Source: an uncultured Oscillospiraceae bacterium
Lineage (GTDB): Bacteria; Bacillota; Clostridia; Oscillospirales; Acutalibacteraceae
Direction of reading: 5' to 3'
Assembly: GCA_900541905.1 (NCBI GenBank)
Contig: UQLQ01000002.1
Coordinates: 62,001-126,000, forward strand
DNA length: 64,000 nt
In this document: in pieces, positions 31,463-40,178 of the stretch
Position numbering within the stretch: the first letter of the stretch is position 1
How the letters are laid out: each line of letters begins with the position of its first letter
The notes under the pieces: model-generated
Told to the model about the DNA's origin: nothing
What the model saw: only the letters and a program-made list of their open reading frames with translations
The model's database searches: none
Made by a program: the position numbers and the translations under genes

Positions 31463-32653
31463 ATGTTTGTATTAAATCTGATCCGCTGGTTTGTTGGATA
31501 TGTCGTCTTTACAGTAGAAGGAAACGGGCAGGAACGGTTTGTAAACTTGTGTGCCCGTTTTGGATATACGATTTGGAATGTAAGAAGAAAGGAATATTTT
31601 TTTGTCTCTATTTCACGGACAAAATATAGAATGCTGAAAAACTTAGCCAAACAAACAGGTGTAAAAATACGTGTTTATAAAAAACATGGCCTGCCATTTG
31701 TCATGTATAAATTTCCGAATATCAAAGGTATGCTGGCAGGATTGGTGGTTTTCATTGTTCTGTTAAGTTTTTTATCTACCCGTGTGTGGAGCATTCAGGT
31801 AGAAGGAAATCAAGAATTGAATTCAGATTTAATTCTGCTTACCGCTGAAGAAATCGGTTTAAAAGAGGGTATGGCAAGAAGTAAGCTGGATGTATTGTCC
31901 ATTCAAAATCAATTGATGATTGCATATCCGGAAATTGCGTGGATTTCCTTAAACACCAAAGGCAGTTCTGTTACCATTCGCATTGGTGAAAAAGAAGATA
32001 AACCTGATATTTGGAACAGCGATAAAAAAGTAATGAACATCAAAGCGGCAAGAGACGGTCAAATTGTACGAATGGAAGTAACGCACGGTACTCCTCAAGT
32101 AAAAGTAGGAGACGGTGTAGCAGAAGGACAATTGTTGGTAAGCGGAATTACGGAAACAAAATACAATAATTTATTTACACGTGCAACGGCTAAGATTATA
32201 GCGGAGACAAAACATACCTATGAAATTAAAGTACCACTGACACAAGATGAAAAAATACCAACTGGAAATGTGATTCGGCGCAGAGCGTTAAAATTATTTG
32301 GATTTACCATGCCGATTACGTTTGAAGTAGAGCCAAAAGACAACAATGGTTTGGCCTATGAAAAAGATTTGGCGATTTACCGCGCAAAAGCAAATGATGC
32401 CAATTTACCCGCAACCGTATATGAAGAAACATGGACGGAATACCAGGTTCAGCAAATACAGCTGACAGAAGAACAGGCTTTGCAAAAGGCAAAAGAAGAG
32501 TTGGAGAAACAACAGAATGAAGCATTAAAAGAAGATGATAAAATTTTATCAACAAATACAACATATACCGTGGAAAACGGACAGTTGATTTTACGCGCGG
32601 CCAGTGTGTGGGAAGAAAATATTGCTCAGGAATCTGAAATTTACGTGGAATAG
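31463..32653 (+). CDS. yqfD: Sporulation protein YqfD
   Basis: A 396-residue membrane protein, equivalent to SpoIV-type stage IV proteins. It has an N-terminal domain, one membrane helix near residue 90 (MLAGLVVFIVLLSFL) and a long external part beginning SIQVEGNQEL, a POTRA-like segment. Needed for efficient sporulation in Bacillus. The conserved operon yqfC-yqfD-phoH follows, although a separate promoter precedes phoH. Confidence 0.9.
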   Translation: MFVLNLIRWFVGYVVFTVEGNGQERFVNLCARFGYTIWNVRRKEYFFVSISRTKYRMLKNLAKQTGVKIRVYKKHGLPFVMYKFPNIKGMLAGLVVFIVLLSFLSTRVWSIQVEGNQELNSDLILLTAEEIGLKEGMARSKLDVLSIQNQLMIAYPEIAWISLNTKGSSVTIRIGEKEDKPDIWNSDKKVMNIKAARDGQIVRMEVTHGTPQVKVGDGVAEGQLLVSGITETKYNNLFTRATAKIIAETKHTYEIKVPLTQDEKIPTGNVIRRRALKLFGFTMPITFEVEPKDNNGLAYEKDLAIYRAKANDANLPATVYEETWTEYQVQQIQLTEEQALQKAKEELEKQQNEALKEDDKILSTNTTYTVENGQLILRAASVWEENIAQESEIYVE

Positions 32654-32696
32654 TCGTAATTTTGGTACGAATATCCAAAAAAATGTTGTGAAATGC

Positions 32697-32725
32697 GTGA
32701 CGAAAAGTGGAATCTGTGGTATAAT
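32697..32725 (+). promoter_or_regulatory. Vegetative promoter upstream of phoH
   Basis: GTGACG (32697-32702), 17 bases, TATAAT (32720-32725). It would allow phoH and downstream housekeeping genes to be transcribed independently of the sporulation genes yqfC-yqfD. Confidence 0.6.
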
Positions 32726-32800
32726 TTGTGATATACTATCTTGTAACAGAAGTATCATTTCAATTTTAAAATGGTGCAATTCATGTACAAAGGTGATGGA

Positions 32801-33763
32801 ATGTTCGAACAACGTATTAATATTGACCGTATGGAACAAGCGGTAGCTTTGTTTGGAAGCTTTGACGAGAATGTAAAGCTGATAGAACAAGTATACGGCG
32901 TAAAAATTGTTGGCAGAGATTCAGAAATAAAAGTTTCGGGAGAACCAGAGTCAGTTGCAAAAGCTGTGAAAACCATTGAAAGCTTATTAACTTTGATAAA
33001 CAGAGGAGAAGCACTCAGTGAACAGAATGTTCGCTATTGCATTTCTATGGTCAATGAAGGAAGCGAAGAAAAAATTGAAACTTTGGCAGGTGACTGTATT
33101 TGTGTTACCTCAAAAGGCAAGCCGGTAAAACCCAAAACCTTTGGTCAAAAAAAGTATTGCAATACCATTAAAGAAAATACAATTACAATCGGCGTAGGTC
33201 CGGCAGGTACGGGTAAAACGTATTTGGCGGTTGCTATGGCGGTAACTGCATTCCGTGCGCAGCAGGTCAACCGTATTATTTTAACAAGACCTGCCGTAGA
33301 GGCTGGTGAAAAGTTAGGTTTTTTACCCGGAGATTTGCAGCAAAAGGTTGACCCGTATTTGAGACCTTTATATGACGCTTTGTTTGATATGCTGGGAGCG
33401 GAAACATATCAAAAATATTTGGAGCGCGGAAATATAGAGGTTGCGCCATTGGCGTACATGAGGGGAAGAACCTTGGATGACAGCTTTATTATTTTGGATG
33501 AAGCACAGAATACAACGCCGGAACAAATGAAAATGTTTCTAACACGTTTGGGATTTAACTCCAAAATGGTTATTACAGGCGATGTAACCCAAATTGACTT
33601 GCCGGATGGACGAAAATCCGGGCTAAAAGATGTGATGAGTGTACTGAAACATATTGACGATATTGCACAAGTACACTTTAATGAAAAGGACGTAGTGCGC
33701 CACAGATTGGTGCAGAATATTATTAAGGCATATGAGGAACGTGAAGGAAAGGGGCAAAAATAG
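32801..33763 (+). CDS. phoH: PhoH-family ATPase
   Basis: A 320-residue protein with an N-terminal KH-like region, Walker A (GPAGTGKTYLA) near residue 130 and Walker B (FIILDEAQNTTPEQMKMFLTR). PhoH proteins are RNA-associated ATPases commonly next to ybeY, as here, and probably act in RNA metabolism. ATG 32801 matches the family start and follows AAAGGTGATGG; an in-frame ATG ten codons earlier is less likely. Confidence 0.92.
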   Translation: MFEQRINIDRMEQAVALFGSFDENVKLIEQVYGVKIVGRDSEIKVSGEPESVAKAVKTIESLLTLINRGEALSEQNVRYCISMVNEGSEEKIETLAGDCICVTSKGKPVKPKTFGQKKYCNTIKENTITIGVGPAGTGKTYLAVAMAVTAFRAQQVNRIILTRPAVEAGEKLGFLPGDLQQKVDPYLRPLYDALFDMLGAETYQKYLERGNIEVAPLAYMRGRTLDDSFIILDEAQNTTPEQMKMFLTRLGFNSKMVITGDVTQIDLPDGRKSGLKDVMSVLKHIDDIAQVHFNEKDVVRHRLVQNIIKAYEEREGKGQK

Positions 33764-33764
33764 C

Positions 33765-34274
33765 GTGGAGAAAATCAGAGTTATTATTCACAATGACCAG
33801 AAAGAAGTGAAAATTCCGACCGGACTTAGAATGTTGGTACGCCGTTGCTGCAACGCAGTACTGCGTTTGGAGGAATTTGGTGCTCCTGCTGAAATCAGTG
33901 TGACATTTGTAGATAATAAAAAAATTCATGAGCTGAACAAACAGTACCGCCATAAAGATGCGCCTACAGATGTATTGTCATTTCCAATGGGCGAAAACGG
34001 TGTTTATGATATTAATCACGATACAGGAGCCAAAATTTTGGGAGACATTGTTATCTCCATGGAAAAAGCTGTGGAACAGGCAGAACGTTTTGACCATAGT
34101 TTAGACCGTGAAGTTGGTTATTTAACAGCTCATTCCGTACTGCACCTGTTAGGTTATGACCATGAACGCGGTGGTATTGACCGTGTACGTATGAGAGAAA
34201 AAGAAGAACAAGTGATGACACAGTTGGGACTTCCAAGTTCCAGCAGCTATGTACTGGAAGAGGATGAGGATTAA
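33765..34274 (+). CDS. ybeY: Endoribonuclease YbeY (rRNA maturation factor)
   Basis: A 169-residue zinc-dependent endoribonuclease for 16S rRNA 3' maturation. The metal motif HSVLHLLGYDHE (HxxxHxxGxDH) is intact. The GTG start at 33765 directly follows the phoH stop and has an upstream AAGGGG; the open frame upstream overlaps phoH and is not needed. Confidence 0.94.
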   Translation: MEKIRVIIHNDQKEVKIPTGLRMLVRRCCNAVLRLEEFGAPAEISVTFVDNKKIHELNKQYRHKDAPTDVLSFPMGENGVYDINHDTGAKILGDIVISMEKAVEQAERFDHSLDREVGYLTAHSVLHLLGYDHERGGIDRVRMREKEEQVMTQLGLPSSSSYVLEEDED

Positions 34275-34276
34275 CC

Positions 34277-34771
34277 GTGAATTTTCTCAGAGGCTTTCAG
34301 GCCGCATTCAGAGGAATTATACGCTGTATCAATCACGAAAGAAACATGCGAATTCATACAGTGGCTGCATTGTATGTATTCGTTTTTTCATTCTTTTTTG
34401 AATTCAGTACAACCGGCTATGCAGTTTTGTTTACCGTGTTTGGACTGATTATGGCGTTGGAAATTGTAAATACAGGTTTGGAGGCTTTGGCAGACCAAAT
34501 CTCTCCCGGATACAGTCCTGTTGTAAAAGTGGTAAAAGATATTGCGGCAGGCGCTGTGCTGATTATGGCAATATTTGCAGTTGCGGTTGCAGTGGTATTA
34601 TTCTGGCAGCCGGAAGGTTTTATTCGTATGTACGAATATTTTTGTATTACTATGCCTATTATGTGGCTGCCTTTTGTAGTAATCTCCGCACTTTGCCTTT
34701 GGTACATTATTAAGGGTCCGTTGGGAATGAAAAATTTCTTTTTAAAACATAAAAAATTTGAGGAAGAATAA
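34277..34771 (+). CDS. dgkA: Diacylglycerol/undecaprenol kinase DgkA
   Basis: A 164-residue membrane kinase with the DgkA motifs NHERNMRIH, ALEIVNTGLEALAD and KVVKDIAAGAVL. In Gram-positives it phosphorylates undecaprenol for peptidoglycan lipid carrier recycling. It is longer than the usual ~125-130 residues because of an extra C-terminal membrane helix (MPIMWLPFVVISALCLWYII). GTG start two bases after the ybeY stop. Confidence 0.92.
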   Translation: MNFLRGFQAAFRGIIRCINHERNMRIHTVAALYVFVFSFFFEFSTTGYAVLFTVFGLIMALEIVNTGLEALADQISPGYSPVVKVVKDIAAGAVLIMAIFAVAVAVVLFWQPEGFIRMYEYFCITMPIMWLPFVVISALCLWYIIKGPLGMKNFFLKHKKFEEE

Positions 34772-34787
34772 AAAGGAGGGCATTTCT

Positions 34788-35750
34788 TTGCCTGATATGT
34801 CTCATATGAATACCGGCAGCATTGCTGCGGCAAGATTAAACGAAGATGATTGCTCTGCGTTTGTTGCAATTGTAGGACGTCCCAATGTGGGAAAATCTTC
34901 TCTACTCAATACTATGATTGGGCAAAAAGTGGCAATTGTCTCAAGCAAGCCACAAACAACCCGTACCAAAATCATGGGTGTACTGACCAAAGGGAATAAT
35001 CAATTGGTATTTTTGGATACTCCGGGACTCCATAAACCACACAATGCTTTGGGCAATTATATGGTAAAATCCATTACGGATTCGGTAGCGGGAGTAGACG
35101 CCTGCCTTTTGGTAGTAGAAGCAGGTAAACCCGTTTCGGCGGCAGACAGAGATTTGATTGAAAAATTTAAATCTTCCAAATTACCTGCATTGCTGGCGAT
35201 TAATAAAATTGACTGCATCGCAGATAAATCCATTTTAATGGAACAAATTATCTCCTATACGGAATTATTTGATTTTGAGGCGATTGTTCCTGTTTCCGCC
35301 ACAACCGGAAGCGGTGTGAATGATTTAATCGGAGAACTGGAAAAGCTATGTCAGCCGGGCGGGCATTTTTTTGCGGAAGATGCATTGACAGACCAGCCTG
35401 AACGGGTTTTGGCTGCTGAGATTATCCGAGAAAAATTACTGCGTTTGCTGGACAAAGAAATTCCTCATGGAGTTGCGGTTGTGGTAGAACGTATGCGTGA
35501 ACGTGAAAATCAACCGGATATGTTGGATATCGATGCAGTGATTTATTGCGAACGAGACAACCATAAAGGGATTATTATAGGTAAAAAGGGTTCTATGTTA
35601 AAACGCGTGGGTTCTTATGCCCGTGAAGATATGGAACGTTTTTTTGACTGCAAAATTAATTTGCAGCTGTGGGTAAAAGTAAAAGAGGACTGGAGAAACC
35701 GGCAGCGTATTTTACAAAGTTTAGGTTACGGAAAAACAGATTTTGAATAA
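34788..35750 (+). CDS. era: GTPase Era
   Basis: A 320-residue GTPase that assists 30S subunit assembly. G1 is GRPNVGKSS, G3 DTPGLH, G4 NKID. A C-terminal KH domain follows (HKGIIIGKKGSMLKRVG). The TTG at 34788 is chosen as start because AGGAGGG lies seven bases upstream; a further ATG at 34797 is possible. A roughly 20-residue N-terminal extension precedes the G domain. Confidence 0.95.
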   Translation: MPDMSHMNTGSIAAARLNEDDCSAFVAIVGRPNVGKSSLLNTMIGQKVAIVSSKPQTTRTKIMGVLTKGNNQLVFLDTPGLHKPHNALGNYMVKSITDSVAGVDACLLVVEAGKPVSAADRDLIEKFKSSKLPALLAINKIDCIADKSILMEQIISYTELFDFEAIVPVSATTGSGVNDLIGELEKLCQPGGHFFAEDALTDQPERVLAAEIIREKLLRLLDKEIPHGVAVVVERMRERENQPDMLDIDAVIYCERDNHKGIIIGKKGSMLKRVGSYAREDMERFFDCKINLQLWVKVKEDWRNRQRILQSLGYGKTDFE

Positions 35751-35867
35751 CACATTTTATGTGTAGATTTTGTTAAAACTTGTCTATCGATCCAAAAATT
35801 TTCTTTCATAACTTCCCCTTAAATTGTGAATACTGGTAGTAAAGGAATTGAAGGGAGAATCAGTTCA

Positions 35868-36038
35868 ATGATGGATGCATATGCGGCTTGGCATATTTTT
35901 GAGCAGACAGGCAAAGTAGAGGATTATATTCGTTACAGTCAAATGAAATCGTTAGAGGAGTTCAATTCACAGGAGGCTATCCATGCAGATCAACACCGAC
36001 GGATTGGTGATAATGGAGAGAACGGTAGGGGAAAGTGA
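35868..36038 (+). CDS. yqzL: YqzL-like small protein
   Basis: A 56-residue protein with AYAAWHIFEQTGKVEDYIRYSQMK, the core of the YqzL family, which sits between era and recO in bacilli and clostridia and has no known function. Start at the first of two adjacent ATGs after GGGAG. The reading frame extends 56 bases into recO, giving a hydrophilic tail. Confidence 0.72.
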   Translation: MMDAYAAWHIFEQTGKVEDYIRYSQMKSLEEFNSQEAIHADQHRRIGDNGENGRGK

Positions 36039-36735
36039 CCGCCTGGTTACATTGCTTACCAGAGAAGAGGGTATCATTCGTGCCTTTTCACCTCTTGCTA
36101 AAACGTTAAAAAGCAAACAAGGCAGTGCGACGCAATTGCTTTGTTATTCCCGCTTTTCCATTTACAGAGGGCGGGATAAGTACATAATTAATGATGCACA
36201 GCCGCAGGAAGTGTTTTTTGACCTTCGCAGCGATATTGAAACATTATCCCTCGCCCAGTATTTTTGTGAGCTGGTATCTGTACTTGCTCCGGAAGAAGCG
36301 GCGGCCGGGGATTTTTTGCGTTTGGTTTTAAATGCTTTGCACTTTCTTGCAAAAAGAAAACGTCCAAGTTTGATTATAAAAGCGGCAGTGGAGATGAGAA
36401 TGTTGTCCTTAGCAGGTTATATGCCGGATTTAATTTGCTGCCAAAATTGTGCGGTTTATGAAGCGGATGATATGGTATTTTTGCCTAAAAGCGGCGTAAT
36501 TTACTGTGGCAATTGTTATAAGCCTACTTCTGAATTTGTCTTTCATATGGGGAAAGGCGTTATGACAGGGCTGAGGCATACTATCTATGCGGATTTTGAT
36601 AAACTGTTTTCATTTCAATTACAACCGGAAGGTCAAAAACAACTGGCGCAAATTACAGAACAATATATGCTGCAAACGTTGGAACGGCGATTTATGACTT
36701 TGGACTTTTACCACCAAGTAGCTGATATGAAATAG
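35983..36735 (+). CDS. recO: DNA repair protein RecO
   Basis: A 250-residue recombination mediator that helps load RecA. It has an N-terminal OB domain (TDGLVIMERTVGESDRLVTLLTREEG) and a zinc finger in the C-terminal half (CCQNC ... YCGNC). ATG 35983 follows GGAGG and lies inside the end of the yqzL-like frame, suggesting translational coupling. Confidence 0.94.
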   Translation: MQINTDGLVIMERTVGESDRLVTLLTREEGIIRAFSPLAKTLKSKQGSATQLLCYSRFSIYRGRDKYIINDAQPQEVFFDLRSDIETLSLAQYFCELVSVLAPEEAAAGDFLRLVLNALHFLAKRKRPSLIIKAAVEMRMLSLAGYMPDLICCQNCAVYEADDMVFLPKSGVIYCGNCYKPTSEFVFHMGKGVMTGLRHTIYADFDKLFSFQLQPEGQKQLAQITEQYMLQTLERRFMTLDFYHQVADMK

Positions 36736-36792
36736 ATGAAAGACAGTATGATTTTGATTATAAGGTTTGCACACATGAATTGAGGAGTGACA

Positions 36793-39162
36793 ATGGAATA
36801 TAACATACAAAAATATATGAAAACCATTGAGCTGGATAAGGTTTTGGAACTGCTTGCAGAAAAAACAGCCTGCGAAGATGCGGCCGATTTTGCACGAAAC
36901 CTCATTCCTGTAACAGAGATAGAAGAAGTACAGCAGATGCTCAGTGAAACAGATACAGCCTATCAAATGATGGCGCGCTTCGGCGCACCGTCTTTTTACG
37001 GTTTACAACAAATTGTAAATTCTTTGAGAAGGGCACAGTCGGGCGGCGTTCTGAATTTAGCGGAATTTTTAAGTATCGCAGGTGTACTTCGTGCCATGCG
37101 GGGCATTGTCCAATGGAGAAAGAAGAGCGAAGGGTTACAAACCATGTTGGATTGGCGTTTTGATTGTTTAACGTCCAATCCGTACTTAGAAGATAAAATC
37201 AATCAAACCGTAGCTTCTGAAGAGGAAGTGGCGGATACGGCTTCTTCCGCGCTTGCGGATATTCGCAGAAAAATGCGCCGTGCGTCACAAAAAGTACGGG
37301 AACAATTAGACAGCATGATACGTTCCAATGCCTATCAAAAATATTTGCAGGACCAAATTGTTACCATGCGCGGCGGACGTTATGTAGTACCTGTGAAAGC
37401 GGAATATCGCGGGGAAGTGCCTGGATTGGTGCATGATACCTCTTCCAGCGGCTCTACTTTATTTATTGAGCCAATGAGCGTAGTGGAAGCAAATAACGAA
37501 ATCCGCGTACTGCAATCAAAAGAAAAAGATGAAATTGAACGAATATTAACAGAACTTTCTGCGGAAGTGGGACAGTTTGCGGATGATATCATTGTAGGAT
37601 ATGATGCGGCCGTTCAATTAAATGTCATTTTTGCCAAAGCAGATTTGGCATATTCGATGAAAGCCACGATGCCGCAATTGAATCAGACGGGTATCATACA
37701 ATTTAAGCAGGCAAGGCATCCTTTGCTCAATCGTGATACAGTCGTTCCAACGGATATCGTATTGGGAAAAGAGTTTGATACTTTGATGATTACAGGTCCC
37801 AATACAGGAGGTAAAACTGTTACACTGAAAACAATCGGCTTGTTGTCAGCTATGGCAATGTGCGGATTGATGCTGCCTGTTGCGGAAGGAAGCCAAGTAT
37901 CTGTTTTCCGTCATATCCTTGTGGATATTGGAGATGAACAAAGTATTGAACAATCTCTGTCTACCTTTTCTTCTCATATGACCAAAATTATACGTATTAT
38001 AGAGCAGGCAGATGATAACAGTCTTGTGTTGCTGGATGAGTTAGGCGCAGGAACCGACCCGATAGAAGGCGCCGCTTTGGCAATTGCCATTTTGGAGCAT
38101 TTAAGAAAGCAAGGATGCAAAATTGCAGCGACCACCCACTATGCAGAATTGAAAGAATATGCATTGCAAACAGACGGCGTAGAAAATGCTTGTTGTGAAT
38201 TTGATGTACAAACCCTTCGTCCTACGTATCGTTTGTTGATTGGGGTGCCAGGACGTTCCAATGCATTTGCAATTTCCAAGCGTTTGGGCATCGAAGATAC
38301 GATTATTCAGCGCGCAAAAGAATTGGTATCCGCAGAAAACACAAAATTTGAAGATGTTGTACGTAGTTTGGAAGAAACACGTCAGAAATTGGAGGAAGAA
38401 AAAGCGCAGGCAGAAGCATTACGCTTGCAGGCAGTCAAGCTGAATGAATCCGCTCAAGAGCAAAAGAATAGAATAGAAGCCAATGCGGCAAAAGAAATTG
38501 AAATTGCGCGCCGTCAAGCTTCCAATTTGGTTGCTCGTACTCGCGCGCAAATTGACGCGTTGATGGAAGAGATGGATCAACTGCGCAAGCAAAAAAGTTT
38601 GACCCCGGAACAAAAGGCAAAATTAAATCAGGGTATCCGTTCTTTGGAGGATATGGCAGACCCGGTTCACAAAAAAGAAAAAGAACATTATGTATTGCCT
38701 CGGCCGCTGAAAATTGGAGATGCCGTTTTAATCTTTGATATCGACAAACAGGCAACGGTCATTGGTTTGCCAAAAAATTCAGACCAAGTAGAAGTGCAGG
38801 CAGGTATTATGAAAACGCGTGTTCCACTTTCCAATTTGCGTTTGATGGAACAAGAAAAAGTAAAAACACCTCAGGCTAGTTCCGGAAGAGGCGCCAGAAC
38901 GGACAGAGCTCACGCCAAGGTAGTTCGTGAGTTGGATATTCGTGGGCAAACCGCAATGGAAGCTTTGTTGGACGTGGACAATTTTATTGATGCCGCGGTA
39001 ATGGCAGGAGTGCATCAATTAAGTATTATTCATGGTAAAGGAACGGGTGTGCTGCGTGCGGCAGTGCAGCAGCATTTGAAAAAACACCCATCAGTGAAAA
39101 GCTATCGTTTGGGCGTATTTGGAGAAGGTGAAAGCGGCGTTACCATTGTTGAGTTAAAATGA
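36793..39162 (+). CDS. mutS2: Endonuclease MutS2
   Basis: A 789-residue MutS2 protein. It has MutS core and ATPase domains with Walker A (GPNTGGKTVTLKTIGL), Walker B (LVLLDELGAGTDP), a coiled-coil region (about 500-600) and a C-terminal Smr nuclease domain (ELDIRGQTAMEALLDVDNF, HGKGTGVLRAAV). MutS2 acts in anti-recombination and, in Bacillus, ribosome rescue. The ATG at 36793 has GAGG at proper distance; the in-frame GTG six bases earlier is too close to it. Confidence 0.96.
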   Translation: MEYNIQKYMKTIELDKVLELLAEKTACEDAADFARNLIPVTEIEEVQQMLSETDTAYQMMARFGAPSFYGLQQIVNSLRRAQSGGVLNLAEFLSIAGVLRAMRGIVQWRKKSEGLQTMLDWRFDCLTSNPYLEDKINQTVASEEEVADTASSALADIRRKMRRASQKVREQLDSMIRSNAYQKYLQDQIVTMRGGRYVVPVKAEYRGEVPGLVHDTSSSGSTLFIEPMSVVEANNEIRVLQSKEKDEIERILTELSAEVGQFADDIIVGYDAAVQLNVIFAKADLAYSMKATMPQLNQTGIIQFKQARHPLLNRDTVVPTDIVLGKEFDTLMITGPNTGGKTVTLKTIGLLSAMAMCGLMLPVAEGSQVSVFRHILVDIGDEQSIEQSLSTFSSHMTKIIRIIEQADDNSLVLLDELGAGTDPIEGAALAIAILEHLRKQGCKIAATTHYAELKEYALQTDGVENACCEFDVQTLRPTYRLLIGVPGRSNAFAISKRLGIEDTIIQRAKELVSAENTKFEDVVRSLEETRQKLEEEKAQAEALRLQAVKLNESAQEQKNRIEANAAKEIEIARRQASNLVARTRAQIDALMEEMDQLRKQKSLTPEQKAKLNQGIRSLEDMADPVHKKEKEHYVLPRPLKIGDAVLIFDIDKQATVIGLPKNSDQVEVQAGIMKTRVPLSNLRLMEQEKVKTPQASSGRGARTDRAHAKVVRELDIRGQTAMEALLDVDNFIDAAVMAGVHQLSIIHGKGTGVLRAAVQQHLKKHPSVKSYRLGVFGEGESGVTIVELK

Positions 39163-39178
39163 TGATGGAGAATATTTT

Positions 39179-39625
39179 ATGAAAAAGTCAAGTATTAAGA
39201 GATTGAAACAAATGTTTCCGCTTATATTTATATTTGTAATGCTTTGTTCTATCCTAGGATTAACAGGTTGCTCCAATTCAGTAAATACCCCGAATACAGC
39301 GTCCGATTCCAATACTTATCAGCAGATTACGGCAGAGGAAGCAGCAAACATGATGCAGTCCGAAACGGATTATATCATTTTAGATGTTAGAACAGCTCAG
39401 GAGTATGCAATCGGACATATTCCCGGTGCTGTTAATATACCAAACGAAACAATTGCGTCTGAAGCGATACAGCAGTTACCCGATAAAGAACAATTGATTC
39501 TGGTTTATTGCAGAAGCGGAAACAGAAGCAAACAAGCTTCTGAAAAATTGGTGAATTTAGGATATACCAATATTGTTGAGTTTGGTGGTATCAATGATTG
39601 GAGCGGAGAGGTTGTTACTCAGTAG
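39179..39625 (+). CDS. Rhodanese-like lipoprotein
   Basis: A 148-residue secreted protein with a lipoprotein signal (membrane stretch then LTGC lipobox at about residue 31) and one rhodanese domain (YIILDVRTAQEYAIGHIPGAVNIPN) whose active-site loop is VYCRSGNRSKQA, with catalytic cysteine. It is likely anchored outside the membrane and may transfer sulfur or act in thiol chemistry; the partner is unknown. It lies 16 bases after mutS2 and is followed by a terminator. Confidence 0.9.
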   Translation: MKKSSIKRLKQMFPLIFIFVMLCSILGLTGCSNSVNTPNTASDSNTYQQITAEEAANMMQSETDYIILDVRTAQEYAIGHIPGAVNIPNETIASEAIQQLPDKEQLILVYCRSGNRSKQASEKLVNLGYTNIVEFGGINDWSGEVVTQ

Positions 39626-39652
39626 CTTATAACAGAACGAATAGATGATTTG

Positions 39653-39690
39653 AAACCTTATCCATTGTAATAAAAATGGATAAGGTTTTT
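39653..39690 (+). terminator. Terminator after the rhodanese lipoprotein gene
   Basis: A perfect 14-bp stem (39653-39666 with 39675-39688), eight-base loop and T run. It ends the long operon from phoH to the lipoprotein. Confidence 0.9.
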
Positions 39691-39711
39691 CGTTAAATTT
39701 TTCTTTTTACA

Positions 39712-39740
39712 TTGACATTGGTTAGGATTTATTATATAAT
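39712..39740 (+). promoter_or_regulatory. Consensus promoter of the ylxM-ffh operon
   Basis: TTGACA (39712-39717), 17 bases, TATAAT (39735-39740): an exact match to the sigma-A consensus with ideal spacing, suggesting strong constitutive transcription. Confidence 0.92.
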
Positions 39741-39790
39741 GCATATCTGTAAAGTGTTTTAGCTTTACACATGACAGGAGGTTCTCTGTT

Positions 39791-40153
39791 GTGGCTAAAA
39801 ATTTGGAAATTTCATTTTTGCTGGATTTCTATGGCAGTATGCTGACGGAAAAACAGCGGATAATGATTGAATATTATTATAATGATGACCTTTCATTGGC
39901 AGAAATTGCAGATAATGAAGGCATCACACGCCAAGGAGTACGAGATTCCATTAAACGTGCGGAAGGACAGCTTTTGGAATTGGAAGAGCGCCTTGGTTTG
40001 GCAAAACGATTTCAGCAAGTGCAGACAGGATTAGAACAGATTTTGCTTGAGGCTGCGGAAATTCGGGACTATAACCAACAACATGACGGCGCAGAAAAAA
40101 TTAATACCTGCGCAGATAATATTATGCAGCTGGCAGAGCAGCTGCGCGATTAA
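39791..40153 (+). CDS. ylxM: YlxM/p13-like DNA-binding protein, SRP operon
   Basis: A 120-residue protein with a sigma-70 region 4-like helix-turn-helix (LTEKQRIMIEYYYNDDLSLAEIADNEGITRQGVRDSIKRAE) and a helical C-terminus. YlxM precedes ffh in Firmicutes and interacts with the signal recognition particle in streptococci. The GTG start is eight bases after AGGAGG. Confidence 0.92.
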   Translation: MAKNLEISFLLDFYGSMLTEKQRIMIEYYYNDDLSLAEIADNEGITRQGVRDSIKRAEGQLLELEERLGLAKRFQQVQTGLEQILLEAAEIRDYNQQHDGAEKINTCADNIMQLAEQLRD

Positions 40154-40178
40154 GAAATGTACAGAAAGGGTGAAATAA

